Notes under the pieces: generated by a model
The model's database searches: none
What the model saw: only the letters and a program-made list of their open reading frames with translations
Told to the model about the DNA's origin: nothing
In this document: positions 29,703 to 38,597 of the stretch, piece after piece
How positions within the stretch are numbered: the first letter of the stretch is position 1
Layout of the letters: every line of letters begins with the position of its first letter
Source: CAYWMD01 sp964458575
GTDB taxonomy: Bacteria; Verrucomicrobiota; Verrucomicrobiia; Limisphaerales; JADLHS01
Assembly: GCA_964458575.1 (NCBI GenBank)
Contig: CAYWMD010000046.1
Location: forward strand, 1 to 54,485
Reading direction: 5' to 3'
Length of the DNA stretch: 54,485 nt
Translations under genes and position numbers: made by a program

Positions 29703-31949
29703 TTAGGGGTTTACGGTGATGGAATAATTGCGGTCCACATACCGCCCACCGGCTTCATTCAATCGCAATACAAAATCAAAAGTCCCGACCATGGCAGGCG
29801 TACCAATAATCCGGCATGCCGAACTGTTCCCCACAACCGGCGCAAGCGCCAGTCCCGGCGGCAAGCCAGGCGATCCCGGCGCCAAACTCCAGACGTACGG
29901 CGACTGCCCACCGTTCACAGTGAAGCCACCAAAGACGTTGGTATAGGCAACGCCCGCCCGGCCATCGGGCAGCGTCGGCGGTGAAATCTGAATCAGCACT
30001 TGATTCTCAACATTCCAAATACTCGTCCCGTTGGGATAAACGACGGGCGCATTAGTCGTACCGTCGTAGGACGCCCACGTTTGCAGTTTGACGGCTCCGA
30101 CCTCGTCCAGGAAATTCAAGGCTTGATTCACAAACACCTGGCCGACTTTGTTAAACGTGAACCATACGCTTGGCTCGATGGTCCCGGGCCCGGCGAGCGT
30201 CCCTGTGGCCGTGACCAATACATTATCCTCGTTGAAATTGATATTACGTTCCGCCCACGGATTAACCCATGGATCCTCCGCCGGCCCGGAGGTCAAATTA
30301 TCGGCGCTGATCCGAATGTCCGGCTGCGCCACCAACCGCCGGACCGTCTGCCGGTAGAGCGTGCTGTTCGTAATGACGTTCGCCGTGTACTCATCCGTGA
30401 TCGGCTCATAATACTGCCCGATCAGCGAGTCGAAATCACGCCGCACAAACCGCACCTTCTCCACGCCCTGTCGGATGGAGAGCGCATTGCTCGCGCACGG
30501 CACGGGATGGTAAACGTAAAAATGATTGGTAAAATAGGAGATGGCGTCCTGGGTATACGTCCGGGTGATGACGTTGGTCGAGCCCCCCTGGTTGGTGGTT
30601 GAACCGGACGTGTTGGTGGCCGCCAGGATGCTGTTGGTGATGGTCAGCACAGTCGTGAACTGGGTGGAAACGATCATCACGCCGCAATCCGAATTGGTGG
30701 GCAGGAAGTAATAGTCACCGGTGATCAGGTTCGTCGCCGCCGTCGTAAACGTGACGTTAGTGCAAACCAATCCCGGCGGCGCCAACTGGCACTGGTCCAC
30801 CGTGGTCGTCTGGATTCTGAGGATTCCGTTGGTGTAGTAGGAATTGGTGACCACATTGGCGAAATTGTGGTAGTACCGGGTGGCGACATTGGTGCTATAG
30901 CTGGTGGCAACGACGAGGGTTGGCGGACTGCCGGCGGGTGACCACGGATAGTTGGTGTAATACGCAACGAGGTTGGTGGTGACAACGTTGGTAAACGCGG
31001 TCGTAGTATCGGTCACCACCAATCCCGGATACAGCGCGGTCAGCGCCGCCGCGTCATTCGTCAGTGACTGGTAGATCAACGTCGCGAGGTTGGATGTAAT
31101 GAGAAGCTGGTTGACATTCAGATTCGTAACCGCCGTCACGGTGCCAATGCCCGCATTTTCGACGTTCATGTTATTGGTCCGGTACAGATAACGCAGGCCC
31201 CCCACGTCATCGCGGGTCAAACCGTTGTAAAACACACCGTAACCGACCTGCCCAAAAATCTCTGACACCGGGGTATAGGTGTCCGCCAGCGGATCGACCG
31301 GAAATTCCTCGGCGTCAGCCAATGGGGTGACGCCGGTGCAAGCTTCAAAAATCTGATAGGAGAATAATGTCCCATTGACGTAGCTGGATTCCTGATATTG
31401 ATCCGGCGCCGTGGGGTAAATTTCATAATTCCGCTTGATCACCAGGTATTGCATGCCATCGGGACAAGCGGGGGTATTGTCGAGATGAATCCGGTTGCGA
31501 AGCGTCCAGGTGTAACGCTGCGACTCGGCCAGGCCCAACTGCTCGATGATCAGATTCATCGTCCCGCTTTTGAGATCATGCAGCGTCAGCGCCTGCGCCT
31601 GGAAATTGAACCGGCGTGATTCCAGGGGAAACTCGGATAGGTCCGCGCTGTACTGCGAAACGTTCGTCAACGCGTTGAAAACTTCGAAGGCCTGACTGAC
31701 GGCAAAGACGCCGTTCGAACCAAAGTAATCCAGGAAGTTCTGGTCGAAGGCGTAGTAGATTGTCGGCTTGTTCCAACGATATTCTTCACCCAGATTCTTT
31801 GGCGCGTTAATATCGCCAGGCAGGTTGTAGCCAATGGTCGGCACCTGATAAGGCTCGTTGATGGGCCCCCCCAGAGTGAATGCGGACGCGCTCGTCGCGC
31901 CCAGCGCCAGCATCGCCACCCACCCGCATTGCTTTAGGAATCTAAGCAT
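29703..31949 (-). CDS. secreted protein of unknown function with C-terminal putative Ig-like domain
   Basis: 748 residues. The signal peptide is clear (LKQCGWVAMLALGATSASA, cut before FTLGGP). The central part is unrecognised and contains long Thr/Asn/Tyr-rich stretches (e.g. TTTAFTNVVTTNLVAYYTNY). I looked for a zinc-protease motif near the AVSQAFEVFNAL segment and found no HExxH. The last ~90 residues (LPDGRAGVAYTNVF... GLPPGLALAP ... GTPAMVGTFDFVLRL) fit the He_PIG-type putative Ig domain, which often ends cell-surface proteins. It does not carry the aromatic-aromatic-Arg tail of its neighbours. The gene is 12 bp downstream of the 635-residue propeller gene, so co-transcription is very likely. 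Confidence 0.78.
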   Translation of the reverse strand: MLRFLKQCGWVAMLALGATSASAFTLGGPINEPYQVPTIGYNLPGDINAPKNLGEEYRWNKPTIYYAFDQNFLDYFGSNGVFAVSQAFEVFNALTNVSQYSADLSEFPLESRRFNFQAQALTLHDLKSGTMNLIIEQLGLAESQRYTWTLRNRIHLDNTPACPDGMQYLVIKRNYEIYPTAPDQYQESSYVNGTLFSYQIFEACTGVTPLADAEEFPVDPLADTYTPVSEIFGQVGYGVFYNGLTRDDVGGLRYLYRTNNMNVENAGIGTVTAVTNLNVNQLLITSNLATLIYQSLTNDAAALTALYPGLVVTDTTTAFTNVVTTNLVAYYTNYPWSPAGSPPTLVVATSYSTNVATRYYHNFANVVTNSYYTNGILRIQTTTVDQCQLAPPGLVCTNVTFTTAATNLITGDYYFLPTNSDCGVMIVSTQFTTVLTITNSILAATNTSGSTTNQGGSTNVITRTYTQDAISYFTNHFYVYHPVPCASNALSIRQGVEKVRFVRRDFDSLIGQYYEPITDEYTANVITNSTLYRQTVRRLVAQPDIRISADNLTSGPAEDPWVNPWAERNINFNEDNVLVTATGTLAGPGTIEPSVWFTFNKVGQVFVNQALNFLDEVGAVKLQTWASYDGTTNAPVVYPNGTSIWNVENQVLIQISPPTLPDGRAGVAYTNVFGGFTVNGGQSPYVWSLAPGSPGLPPGLALAPVVGNSSACRIIGTPAMVGTFDFVLRLNEAGGRYVDRNYSITVNP

Positions 31950-31961
31950 AGAAATCTCACG

Positions 31962-33866
31962 TTAACGCAGCCGCTCGATCCGATAGAAGCCCGCGTTGCC
32001 CCCGCCGACATACACGGAATCCACCGTGCCGGCGGCAAACCGCGGTCCACCCAGTTTGATCCACGGGCCATTGGCCCCGGCGGTCTGCCACACCTGGTAA
32101 ACCAGGCCCGCCTCCGTGTTCCAATCCAGGAACATGCCCTGCGGACTCGGACGCAGTTGCTGGCGCAGCACGCTGCTGGGATCCGTCGGGTCCGTGCCCG
32201 CGAAAAATTCATCGCGGTTGCTCATGCCGTCGTGATCGCTGTCCACGAACGGCGAAGGCCAGTTGAACACGTCGCCGCCAAAGTAGTAACTCATCCAGTC
32301 GAACGGCACGCCCCCGTAGGTCAACGCGCCGTAGGTGGTGTTGGTCGTGGCCCCGGAAATCGGCGAACGGCGGCCATCCACCAGCACGTACGCCAGTTGG
32401 AAGTAATGCGTGCTGTTCGCCGCCAGGCCGGTCAGCTTCCACATGTTGTTCGTCACCGTCGCGGTCGGCGTCGCCGCGCCATCGGCATAAACCTCGTAAT
32501 TGGAGACACTGAAACCCGCCAGCGCCGGCCAGGTGACACTCAATGCATTCGAACTCAGCACGGCCACGAACGGCGGGTCCGGCGCGTAGAGCGGCTGGTT
32601 GGTGGACGCATACCGTTGCGCAAACAAATCAAAGCTGCCCACGCCGCCAATGAAACCCGTCCACACCGCGAGAAACCGCCCGACGCCGTCCGACGCCACC
32701 GCTGGATGCATCTGCTGGCTGACGGTGGTGGTGTTCACGCGAAACTCGCCGCCGGCGGGTGAGCCGTCGCCGCGCAGGAACTGGCCGTAAACGCCTTCGC
32801 GCGAACCGTCCTGGCCGAGGCTCATCCACACCATCAGGTAATCGCTGCCCATCGCGCTGACCCGCGGCGCAATCTGGTCGCCGTACGTCCGCGTGTTGAC
32901 CCGCCGGATCGTGCCGCCCGTGCCCACGGCGGTGTACGGCCGCGCGACGACGTCCCAGTTGTTGCTGCGATTGAGCGAATCGCGCTCGGACCAAGCGACG
33001 AGGAAGCCACCGTCGGAAGCCGCCGCGATACTGGGATGGCCGGTGACGTTGGTGGAAGTGTTGATGAGGAACTCGTTGCCCACTGCCGCACCGGCGCCGT
33101 TGTAGAAGCGCGCGTAAATATCCACGCTGTTTTCAAAGCGTTGCTGCTCGGAAACCCAGGCGACCACGAAGCGGCCATCGGCCAGCGCCGCGACCGCGGG
33201 CAGGCGCTGGTTGAATGCGGTGGTCTGGTTCACGCGAAATTCCCCACCGATCTTCGCGCCGGCGGGGGAGAGCATCTGCGCATACACGCCTTGCAAACTG
33301 CCCGCCGCCTCCTGGTTGAAACTGGCCCACGCGACGACGACGTTCCCGCTGGGCAGCACGGTCACCGCGGGTGCCAGTTGGGTATTGTTGGTGTAGGTGT
33401 TCACGAGGATGTCACCGGTGACCCACGTGTTGCTGGAGGAGAGGAAGCGCGCGTAAATCCGCTGGTAACCCTGCTTGCCACCCTGCCAGACAAACACCGC
33501 GCCGCCGCTGTTCAGCATGGCGACGCGGGGACGTTCCTGGTCGAGGGCGCCCTGCTGGTTGACCCGGAAGCTGCTCAAGGTTGCCGAGAAACTGCTGTCC
33601 AGACGTTGCGCGCTGATGCCGAGGCCCGCGCCATCGGTGAAATTGTCCTCCCACACAATGAATCCGCCCGACGTCTTCACGGCCGCGTCGGGAAAAACCT
33701 GGTCGCCCGGCAGCGTCCCGACCACCGGGTATTCGCCGCCCTGCACGTCAAAGCCGCTCTGGGCCATGAGCGGGACCAGGGGCAGGTGAGAAAGCGCGCC
33801 GGTGAGCAGGGCCATGCGCGCCCACCTTCCCACTCTGCCACTTTCCCACTTTCTCGATCGGTTCAT
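31962..33866 (-). CDS. secreted beta-propeller / fibronectin-like protein with Ca-binding loop and shared C-terminal module
   Basis: 635 residues from the ATG at 33866. A longer frame upstream overlaps the exonuclease gene and reads as Arg-rich junk. Export signal: basic n-region then MALLTGALSHLPLVPLMAQS. Seven similar units follow, each with a G.hhVhW core (GGFIVWEDN, GAVFVWQGG, NVVVAWASF, RFVVAWVSE, GGFLVAWSE, DYLMVWMSL, RFLAVWTGF), matching a seven-bladed propeller. A fibronectin type III-like domain comes next (LSVTWPALAGFSVSNYEVY), then a calcium-type loop DSDHDGMSNRDEF, and finally the tail module (MFLDWNTEAGLVYQVWQTA ... GFYRIERLR). No enzyme motif is seen. It is 40 bp downstream of the exonuclease gene. 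Its signal-peptide n-region is encoded by an 8-bp repeat, listed separately. Confidence 0.82.
   Translation of the reverse strand: MNRSRKWESGRVGRWARMALLTGALSHLPLVPLMAQSGFDVQGGEYPVVGTLPGDQVFPDAAVKTSGGFIVWEDNFTDGAGLGISAQRLDSSFSATLSSFRVNQQGALDQERPRVAMLNSGGAVFVWQGGKQGYQRIYARFLSSSNTWVTGDILVNTYTNNTQLAPAVTVLPSGNVVVAWASFNQEAAGSLQGVYAQMLSPAGAKIGGEFRVNQTTAFNQRLPAVAALADGRFVVAWVSEQQRFENSVDIYARFYNGAGAAVGNEFLINTSTNVTGHPSIAAASDGGFLVAWSERDSLNRSNNWDVVARPYTAVGTGGTIRRVNTRTYGDQIAPRVSAMGSDYLMVWMSLGQDGSREGVYGQFLRGDGSPAGGEFRVNTTTVSQQMHPAVASDGVGRFLAVWTGFIGGVGSFDLFAQRYASTNQPLYAPDPPFVAVLSSNALSVTWPALAGFSVSNYEVYADGAATPTATVTNNMWKLTGLAANSTHYFQLAYVLVDGRRSPISGATTNTTYGALTYGGVPFDWMSYYFGGDVFNWPSPFVDSDHDGMSNRDEFFAGTDPTDPSSVLRQQLRPSPQGMFLDWNTEAGLVYQVWQTAGANGPWIKLGGPRFAAGTVDSVYVGGGNAGFYRIERLR
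33823..33854 (+). repeat. four degenerate 8-bp units encoding part of a signal-peptide n-region
   Basis: CACCTTCC, CACTCTGC, CACTTTCC and CACTTTCT follow each other without a gap. On the minus strand this encodes the positively charged N-terminus of the propeller protein, immediately after its start codon. The period is 8, not 7 as in the elements elsewhere in the window. Confidence 0.6.
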
Positions 33867-33906
33867 ATTCACTTTCAACTTTCTTCGCCGACATTTGCCG
33901 TCGGAT

Positions 33907-34938
33907 TTAAAGCAAAACACTCTGTCGCGCCGCCTGCGCCTCAGCCAGCAACGTCCGGAAACCCCAGTCCCCGAACAACTCCGCCAACCGCTCATGATCC
34001 GCCGGTTTGGCCGCCAATTCCTCCGGCGAAAACTCACACGGCAACTCCGCCTTCAACCGCACCAACGCCACATTCCGCCGCACCGCCGCCGCCGCCGCCG
34101 CCAACGCCCCCCGCACCCGCTCCGACTTCACCTCCGCCAGCCGCCCATACAACTCCGTCACCGAGCCAAACTGCTTGAGCAACTCCGCCGCCGTCTTCGG
34201 CCCCACGCCCGCCACCCCCGGGATATTGTCCACACTGTCACCCACCAACGCCAACCAATCCACGATCTGCTCCGGCCCGACCCCCGCCTTCTGCCGCACC
34301 TGCTCCGCGCCCCAAACCGCCTCCGATTTATCATTCGGATTCAACAAACCAATCCGCCCCGACACCAACTGCATGAAATCCTTGTCCGCACTCGCGATCA
34401 CCACTTCCCAACCCGCCCCCGCCGCCCGCTCCGCCACCCCCGCGATATAATCATCCGCCTCCACCCCCGCCCGACAAACCGACGCCACCCCCGCCGCCCG
34501 CAAATACTCCACCATCCCATCAATCTGCGACCCGAGCCCCGCCGGCATCTCCGGCCGCTGCGCCTTGTAAGCCGGCCACGCCGCCACCCGCCCCGCGTCC
34601 AAACCCCCGTCCCACACCACCAGCACATGCGACGGCCTCAACGCCCCCCGCATCTTCGACAACATCTTGATAAAACCAAAAATCGCATTCGTCGCCTGGC
34701 CCGCCGGCGACCGCAACTCCCGAATCGCGTAAAACGCCCGATACGCGAACGCATGCCCATCCACGATCAACAACCGCGACTCGCGACTCGGGTCTCGGGT
34801 CTCGGGTCTCGGGACGGAAGTCTCGCGTCTCGGGTCTTGAGTCTCGCGTCTTGCGTCCCGCCCCCCGACTCCAGACTCCAGACTCCAGACTCCAGACTTC
34901 CCCGACTCCCGACTTTGGAATGACCGCGACACCATCAT
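33907..34938 (-). CDS. 5'-3' exonuclease (DNA polymerase I N-terminal-domain type) with a repeat-encoded N-terminal extension
   Basis: A stand-alone flap/5' nuclease of the Pol I exonuclease family, acting on DNA in the cytoplasm. Conserved blocks are LLIVDGHAFAYRAFYAIREL, GVEADDYIA, SADKDFMQLV and LVGDSVDNIPGVAGVGPKTA (metal-binding acidic residues and the H3TH region). The nuclease domain begins at the Leu codon 34773-34771, residue 56 of the frame. The first 55 residues are encoded almost entirely by the heptamer element (SGVWSLESG, RPETRDP). I take the start at ATG 34938 because GGAGGG lies 5 bases upstream; GTG 34941 and ATG 34935 are alternatives, and TTG 34773 would give a normal-length protein. 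It starts 17 bp after the secretin stop. Its codons end strongly in G, unlike genes further upstream. Confidence 0.88.
   Translation of the reverse strand: MMVSRSFQSRESGKSGVWSLESGVGGRDARRETQDPRRETSVPRPETRDPSRESRLLIVDGHAFAYRAFYAIRELRSPAGQATNAIFGFIKMLSKMRGALRPSHVLVVWDGGLDAGRVAAWPAYKAQRPEMPAGLGSQIDGMVEYLRAAGVASVCRAGVEADDYIAGVAERAAGAGWEVVIASADKDFMQLVSGRIGLLNPNDKSEAVWGAEQVRQKAGVGPEQIVDWLALVGDSVDNIPGVAGVGPKTAAELLKQFGSVTELYGRLAEVKSERVRGALAAAAAAVRRNVALVRLKAELPCEFSPEELAAKPADHERLAELFGDWGFRTLLAEAQAARQSVLL
34778..34917 (+). repeat. composite heptamer inverted element, copy 1 (inside the exonuclease frame)
   Basis: Two arrays of 7-bp units. The first, 34778-34861, has 12 units (GACTCGC, GACTCGG, GTCTCGG x3, GACGGAA, GTCTCGC, GTCTCGG, GTCTTGA, GTCTCGC, GTCTTGC, GTCCCGC). 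After five C's the second, 34867-34917, has GACTCCA x4, GACTTCC, CC, GACTCCC and GACTTTG. The first array is a degenerate reverse complement of the second (TGGAGTC against TTGAGTC or TCGGGTC), so the element can fold back. It lies between the start codon and the nuclease domain. Confidence 0.9.
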
Positions 34939-34943
34939 CACAT

Positions 34944-34949
34944 CCCTCC
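34944..34949 (-). promoter_or_regulatory. ribosome binding site that decides the exonuclease start
   Basis: GGAGGG on the minus strand, 5 bases before ATG 34938 and 8 before ATG 34935. Because it is well placed on the far side of the heptamer element, it argues that the repeat-encoded N-terminus is translated. Confidence 0.65.
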
Positions 34950-34955
34950 GGCAAC

Positions 34956-37745
34956 CTATCTCACCTCCACCGGCCGCGGCGCCGCGAGTGACCCCTGCGA
35001 CGGAATCGAATGCTGCGCAAACGGCATCTCATCCTCCGTATGCATCCGATTCCCCGCCGGATCAATGATCGTCGGCGTCACAAAAATCACCAAATTCTTC
35101 TTCGTCACCGAACTCGCCTCACTCCGGAACAACCGGCCCACCACCGGCATATCCCCCAACACCGGCACCTTATCCTTCAACCGCGCCGTGTTATCCGACA
35201 ACAACCCCCCCAGCACAATCGTCTGCCCATCCCACACAATCGCACTCGTCGTCACCTGCCGCACCCGCACCCGCGGCAACGGCAACTGCGCCGTCAACGG
35301 CACCCCCAGATTATTCCCGCCCACCGACTGCGCCTGCGGAATGAAATTCCCCGGATCATCATAACCCACAAACTCCGTCAACGTCGGGATCACCGTCATC
35401 TGCACCGTGAACCCATCCGCCGACACATACGGAATCACATCCAACGTCGTCCCGAACGGCAACGACGACGTCGGATAATCAATCGTCGTCCCCACCCCCG
35501 TCCCCCCGCTCGAATTATTATTCGCCGTCCCCTGATCCCCCCCGCCCCCACTACTCTGCTGATTCAACGACGTCCCCGTCACAATCGTCTGAATATCCAC
35601 AATCTGAATCTGCGCCTGCCGCCCACTCGGCGTCGTCACCTCCGGCGCATTCAACAAATCCGCCCCCTGCCGCTGCTCCAACGCCCGCACCACCACCTTG
35701 AACTGCGGATCCGTCAAAATCCCCGTCAAACTCGCCACCGCCGGCGACGCCGGAATCGACGGCTGCAACCCATTCCGCAACCCCCCCGTCAGCAACCCAT
35801 CCGAAGCCGACGGCGGCGTCGCCGTCCCAAAAAACGAACTCCCCGGAAACACCCCCTCCGGATTCCCCGACGACCCCCGCCCCACCAACGACGGCTGCGT
35901 CCCCGCCGACCCCACGATCGAACCATTATTCATCAACCAATTTCCCAGATACCAATCAAACCCGATCCCCTTCTGATCAATCTGGCTGATCTCCGCGAAC
36001 TTCGCCTTGATGTTCACCTGCGGCGGCGTCACGTTCAACACCTGGATCGCCGACTCGATAATATCCAACTCCTGCGCCGTCGCCCGCACCAGCAACAAAC
36101 CCGTGCGATCATTGAAAAACACACTCTTCCCGCCCGACACCGGCAACCCATTCGGGCCCAGCGCACCCGTCAACCCGCCCCCGCCCAAATCCACCCCCAA
36201 CGCCGAGAAAAAGTTCCGCGCCGCCGCCGACGCCTGATCCGTGCTATTCGTGGTGGTCACATACCGCAAGCCCGAGCCGCCCGAGCCGCCGCCGCCGCCC
36301 GCGCCGCCCCGGCCGCCGCCGCCGCCGCTCGACCCCCCCGCCACATTCACCCGGGGCACGAACGCGCCGCCCGAGCTCTCGCCGCCCTGGCCGCCGCTGC
36401 TCCCGCCGCCGCCACTCCGACCGCCCCCGCCGCCGCTGCCCCCGCCCGAACTCGTGGCAATGTCCCCCACGAAAAATGCGCTCACACTCTCCAGCCCCTG
36501 ATAAAATGTGTTCGGATCAACCTTGTAAGTCCGCGTTTCCAAACGGGGCGTTTCCGGCGCCTTGTGCGAAAACACAATCGCATAATCCTTGATCGAGAAC
36601 TTGATGGGCGATGCCGCCACCTGGACGATGGCATCAATGAGGTCCGCCAGCCGCACATCTGACAACGGTGGGTTGATTTTGATGCTGATCTGGCCGATGT
36701 CTTCCACCGTGGGTTCGGTGGGAGCGGCCGGAATGGGCAGGCCGGTGGTGGGGTCGGTGAGCGTGCCCGGCCCGAGCAACGACGGTGGCGCGGCTTCCAC
36801 GTGCGGGTCAATGATGAAATTGATGCCTTTCTTTTCAGGATCACGTTTGCGCGATTCTTCGCTGAGAATGCGGACGACTTCGTTCAGAGGCAAATTGTCC
36901 CAGGGCGCGGGCATGTCCAGCCGGATGCGGTCCAGTTTGGCGACGATGGCCTGGCGGCCTTTGCCGGTGTAAATCTGGTCGTTGCGGGTGTATGGATTGG
37001 GGACTTGCAAGAGGTCGCGCTTTTTTGGTGGCGACCAGTCCTGCTCGACCTGAACGATGGCTTCCTTGGAATTGTACTCGCGCCGGCGGTCCGCTTCGGC
37101 GTAGCGGGCTTCCTTGACCAGACACGCGTAGTAATACACCGCCTTGCTTTCAGGCGCCAGTTTCACGGCCTGCTTCAACTTGGCCTCCGCCTCGTCGAGT
37201 TTGCCCATTTCGAGCATCAATTTGGCGTCCTGAACCAGGGTGGCGGCGTCAATCTTTTCCTCCTGGATTTCGGTCGCGCGCTTTATGGCGCTCTCGGTTG
37301 GCATCATCCCGCGCTGTTCGGCCAGGAGTTTTTCGTTTTCTTTCATGAACTCGAGGCCGGCCTTGTTCTGCGGGTCCACCGCCAGCACGCGGGCGACGTC
37401 ATTCTTGGCGGTGATCAGGTCGCCGTTCTTTTGGGCGGCGCGGGCCAGTTCCAATTTCACCGTGGTCAGGCCGGAAATGGTGGCCGCGGCCTCCGGCGTC
37501 GCGAAATCGCCAATGCCCTTCACGAGCGTGTAGGCTTCCTCGTACAGATTGGCCGCCACGACGTAGTCCTTGCGCGCCTCGGCCGCGCGCGCATCCACGA
37601 GGGTGTGCTGAAGCTTGATGGTGTCGGCCTGGCGCCGCACGGCTTCGTTGATGGCCGCGTCCGTGGAGGAGGACTGGGACCAACTCAAAGAGGCGGTCCC
37701 GACCAGAAGAATCAAACCTAGGGAGTAGGAGGCTGCTTTAGTCAT
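34956..37745 (-). CDS. type II/IV-type outer-membrane secretin (PilQ/GspD-like, Amuc_1098-like)
   Basis: Forms the multimeric outer-membrane channel of a type IV pilus or type II-like machine. 929 residues. The signal peptide (SLGLILLVGTASLSWSQ) is followed by a TPR-like helical region (~25-235, e.g. LDEAEAKLKQAVKLAPESKAVYYYACL), periplasmic N-domains (~265-440, LPLNEVVRILSEESR), a long Gly/Ser linker (~430-500), a further N-domain ending at IIESAIQVLNVTPPQVNIKAKF, and the secretin core (~640-905). The core has LLNAPEVTTPSGRQAQIQI and TIVLGGLLSDNTARLKDKVPVLG, then FVTPTIID. Architecture and neighbours match Akkermansia Amuc_1098. It follows the Amuc_1099-like gene by 44 bp. Codon use changes within the gene: the C-terminal half uses G-ending codons far more than the N-terminal half. 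Confidence 0.9.
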   Translation of the reverse strand: MTKAASYSLGLILLVGTASLSWSQSSSTDAAINEAVRRQADTIKLQHTLVDARAAEARKDYVVAANLYEEAYTLVKGIGDFATPEAAATISGLTTVKLELARAAQKNGDLITAKNDVARVLAVDPQNKAGLEFMKENEKLLAEQRGMMPTESAIKRATEIQEEKIDAATLVQDAKLMLEMGKLDEAEAKLKQAVKLAPESKAVYYYACLVKEARYAEADRRREYNSKEAIVQVEQDWSPPKKRDLLQVPNPYTRNDQIYTGKGRQAIVAKLDRIRLDMPAPWDNLPLNEVVRILSEESRKRDPEKKGINFIIDPHVEAAPPSLLGPGTLTDPTTGLPIPAAPTEPTVEDIGQISIKINPPLSDVRLADLIDAIVQVAASPIKFSIKDYAIVFSHKAPETPRLETRTYKVDPNTFYQGLESVSAFFVGDIATSSGGGSGGGGGRSGGGGSSGGQGGESSGGAFVPRVNVAGGSSGGGGGRGGAGGGGGSGGSGLRYVTTTNSTDQASAAARNFFSALGVDLGGGGLTGALGPNGLPVSGGKSVFFNDRTGLLLVRATAQELDIIESAIQVLNVTPPQVNIKAKFAEISQIDQKGIGFDWYLGNWLMNNGSIVGSAGTQPSLVGRGSSGNPEGVFPGSSFFGTATPPSASDGLLTGGLRNGLQPSIPASPAVASLTGILTDPQFKVVVRALEQRQGADLLNAPEVTTPSGRQAQIQIVDIQTIVTGTSLNQQSSGGGGDQGTANNNSSGGTGVGTTIDYPTSSLPFGTTLDVIPYVSADGFTVQMTVIPTLTEFVGYDDPGNFIPQAQSVGGNNLGVPLTAQLPLPRVRVRQVTTSAIVWDGQTIVLGGLLSDNTARLKDKVPVLGDMPVVGRLFRSEASSVTKKNLVIFVTPTIIDPAGNRMHTEDEMPFAQHSIPSQGSLAAPRPVEVR

Positions 37746-37789
37746 GAGTAGGCTTCAGTTTGCGAAAAATAAATCATTGCGCCATGGCG

Positions 37790-38590
37790 TTACGGTCCGG
37801 GATTAAAGGGTCTGGACGTTTTCTTACCCGACGGAGCGGACAATACAACCTCGTTCTTGCCGATGGCAACTATATTATAATATTCGTTGCTGATGCGGAG
37901 GCGATCGCCGACGCGCTGATTGCTTCTCGTCCAGTTCTCCGGGGAATATTTGAGATCGGCCATGTAACCGTCCACCTGCCGGTAGGGTTTGGTCTTGCTC
38001 ACCACGACGCGTTCCGCGCCATCGGCCAGTTCCAGGATCAGTTCCGTGGGGTTGTCCCGGGGACCTTTGACTTCGCGAATGATGAAGCCTTCCCGGTTCT
38101 TTTCGTTGAGGGACGCACCGGTTGTCCGCTTGCCGCGGTCCGCGGGTTTCGCCGCGGCTTCCCGGGTGACGCCGATCATGTAGCGCGGACCAGATTCGCT
38201 GGCAATCACCGACTCGAGCGATAGCGTCGTGTACAACGAAGTGATTTTTACAACCTGCACCGCCTGGGGACCGACGCCCCGACCGGCGGGCAATTGCGCC
38301 ATCGTGCCATCCGGGCGGCGCTGCCACGCGTTGGCCGGATTGAACACCTTGTTACCCGTGGAGAAGTCCAGGATTGCCGGCGTGCCGACCCGCTGCAGGA
38401 CAGCCGAGGGCTTGGACAAATCAACTTCAGGGAGCGGTTTGGCGGGGCGGTTGATGATTTCATCGGCCAGGGCCTGGAGCGCCGCGCGTTCGCTAGAAAT
38501 CATCCACGGCAGGAGGGCGGCACCCACAGCCAGGCCGACGAGCACCACGCCCAGCAAAACTTTTTCGTAATGTTTCTTCAGGAAGTCCAT
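37790..38590 (-). CDS. single-pass inner-membrane protein, Amuc_1099-like (PilP position)
   Basis: 266 residues with a short cytoplasmic N-terminus (MDFLKKHYEK) and one membrane helix (~11-32, VLLGVVLVGLAVGAALLPW), the rest predicted periplasmic. The periplasmic part has two beta-rich segments (SLYTTLSLESVIASESGPRY; and VGDRLRISNEYYNIVAIGKN near the C-terminus), the latter resembling a short beta domain that could dock on a secretin. It sits between the Amuc_1100-like gene (7 bp gap) and the secretin gene. In canonical pilMNOPQ operons this is the PilP slot, so a role as secretin-linking alignment subunit is inferred. I see no lipobox, unlike true PilP. Family call rests on position, size and topology. 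Confidence 0.7.
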   Translation of the reverse strand: MDFLKKHYEKVLLGVVLVGLAVGAALLPWMISSERAALQALADEIINRPAKPLPEVDLSKPSAVLQRVGTPAILDFSTGNKVFNPANAWQRRPDGTMAQLPAGRGVGPQAVQVVKITSLYTTLSLESVIASESGPRYMIGVTREAAAKPADRGKRTTGASLNEKNREGFIIREVKGPRDNPTELILELADGAERVVVSKTKPYRQVDGYMADLKYSPENWTRSNQRVGDRLRISNEYYNIVAIGKNEVVLSAPSGKKTSRPFNPGP

Positions 38591-38597
38591 GCGCGGT

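Noticed and set aside
29703..31949. Metalloprotease function for the 748-residue secreted protein
   Set aside because: The helix-like AVSQAFEVFNAL segment resembles the helix before zinc motifs in some zincins, but no HExxH or third ligand follows.
33867..34037. 57-residue upstream extension of the propeller protein
   Set aside because: It overlaps the exonuclease gene, is Arg/Cys/Trp-rich and precedes a proper start followed by a signal peptide.
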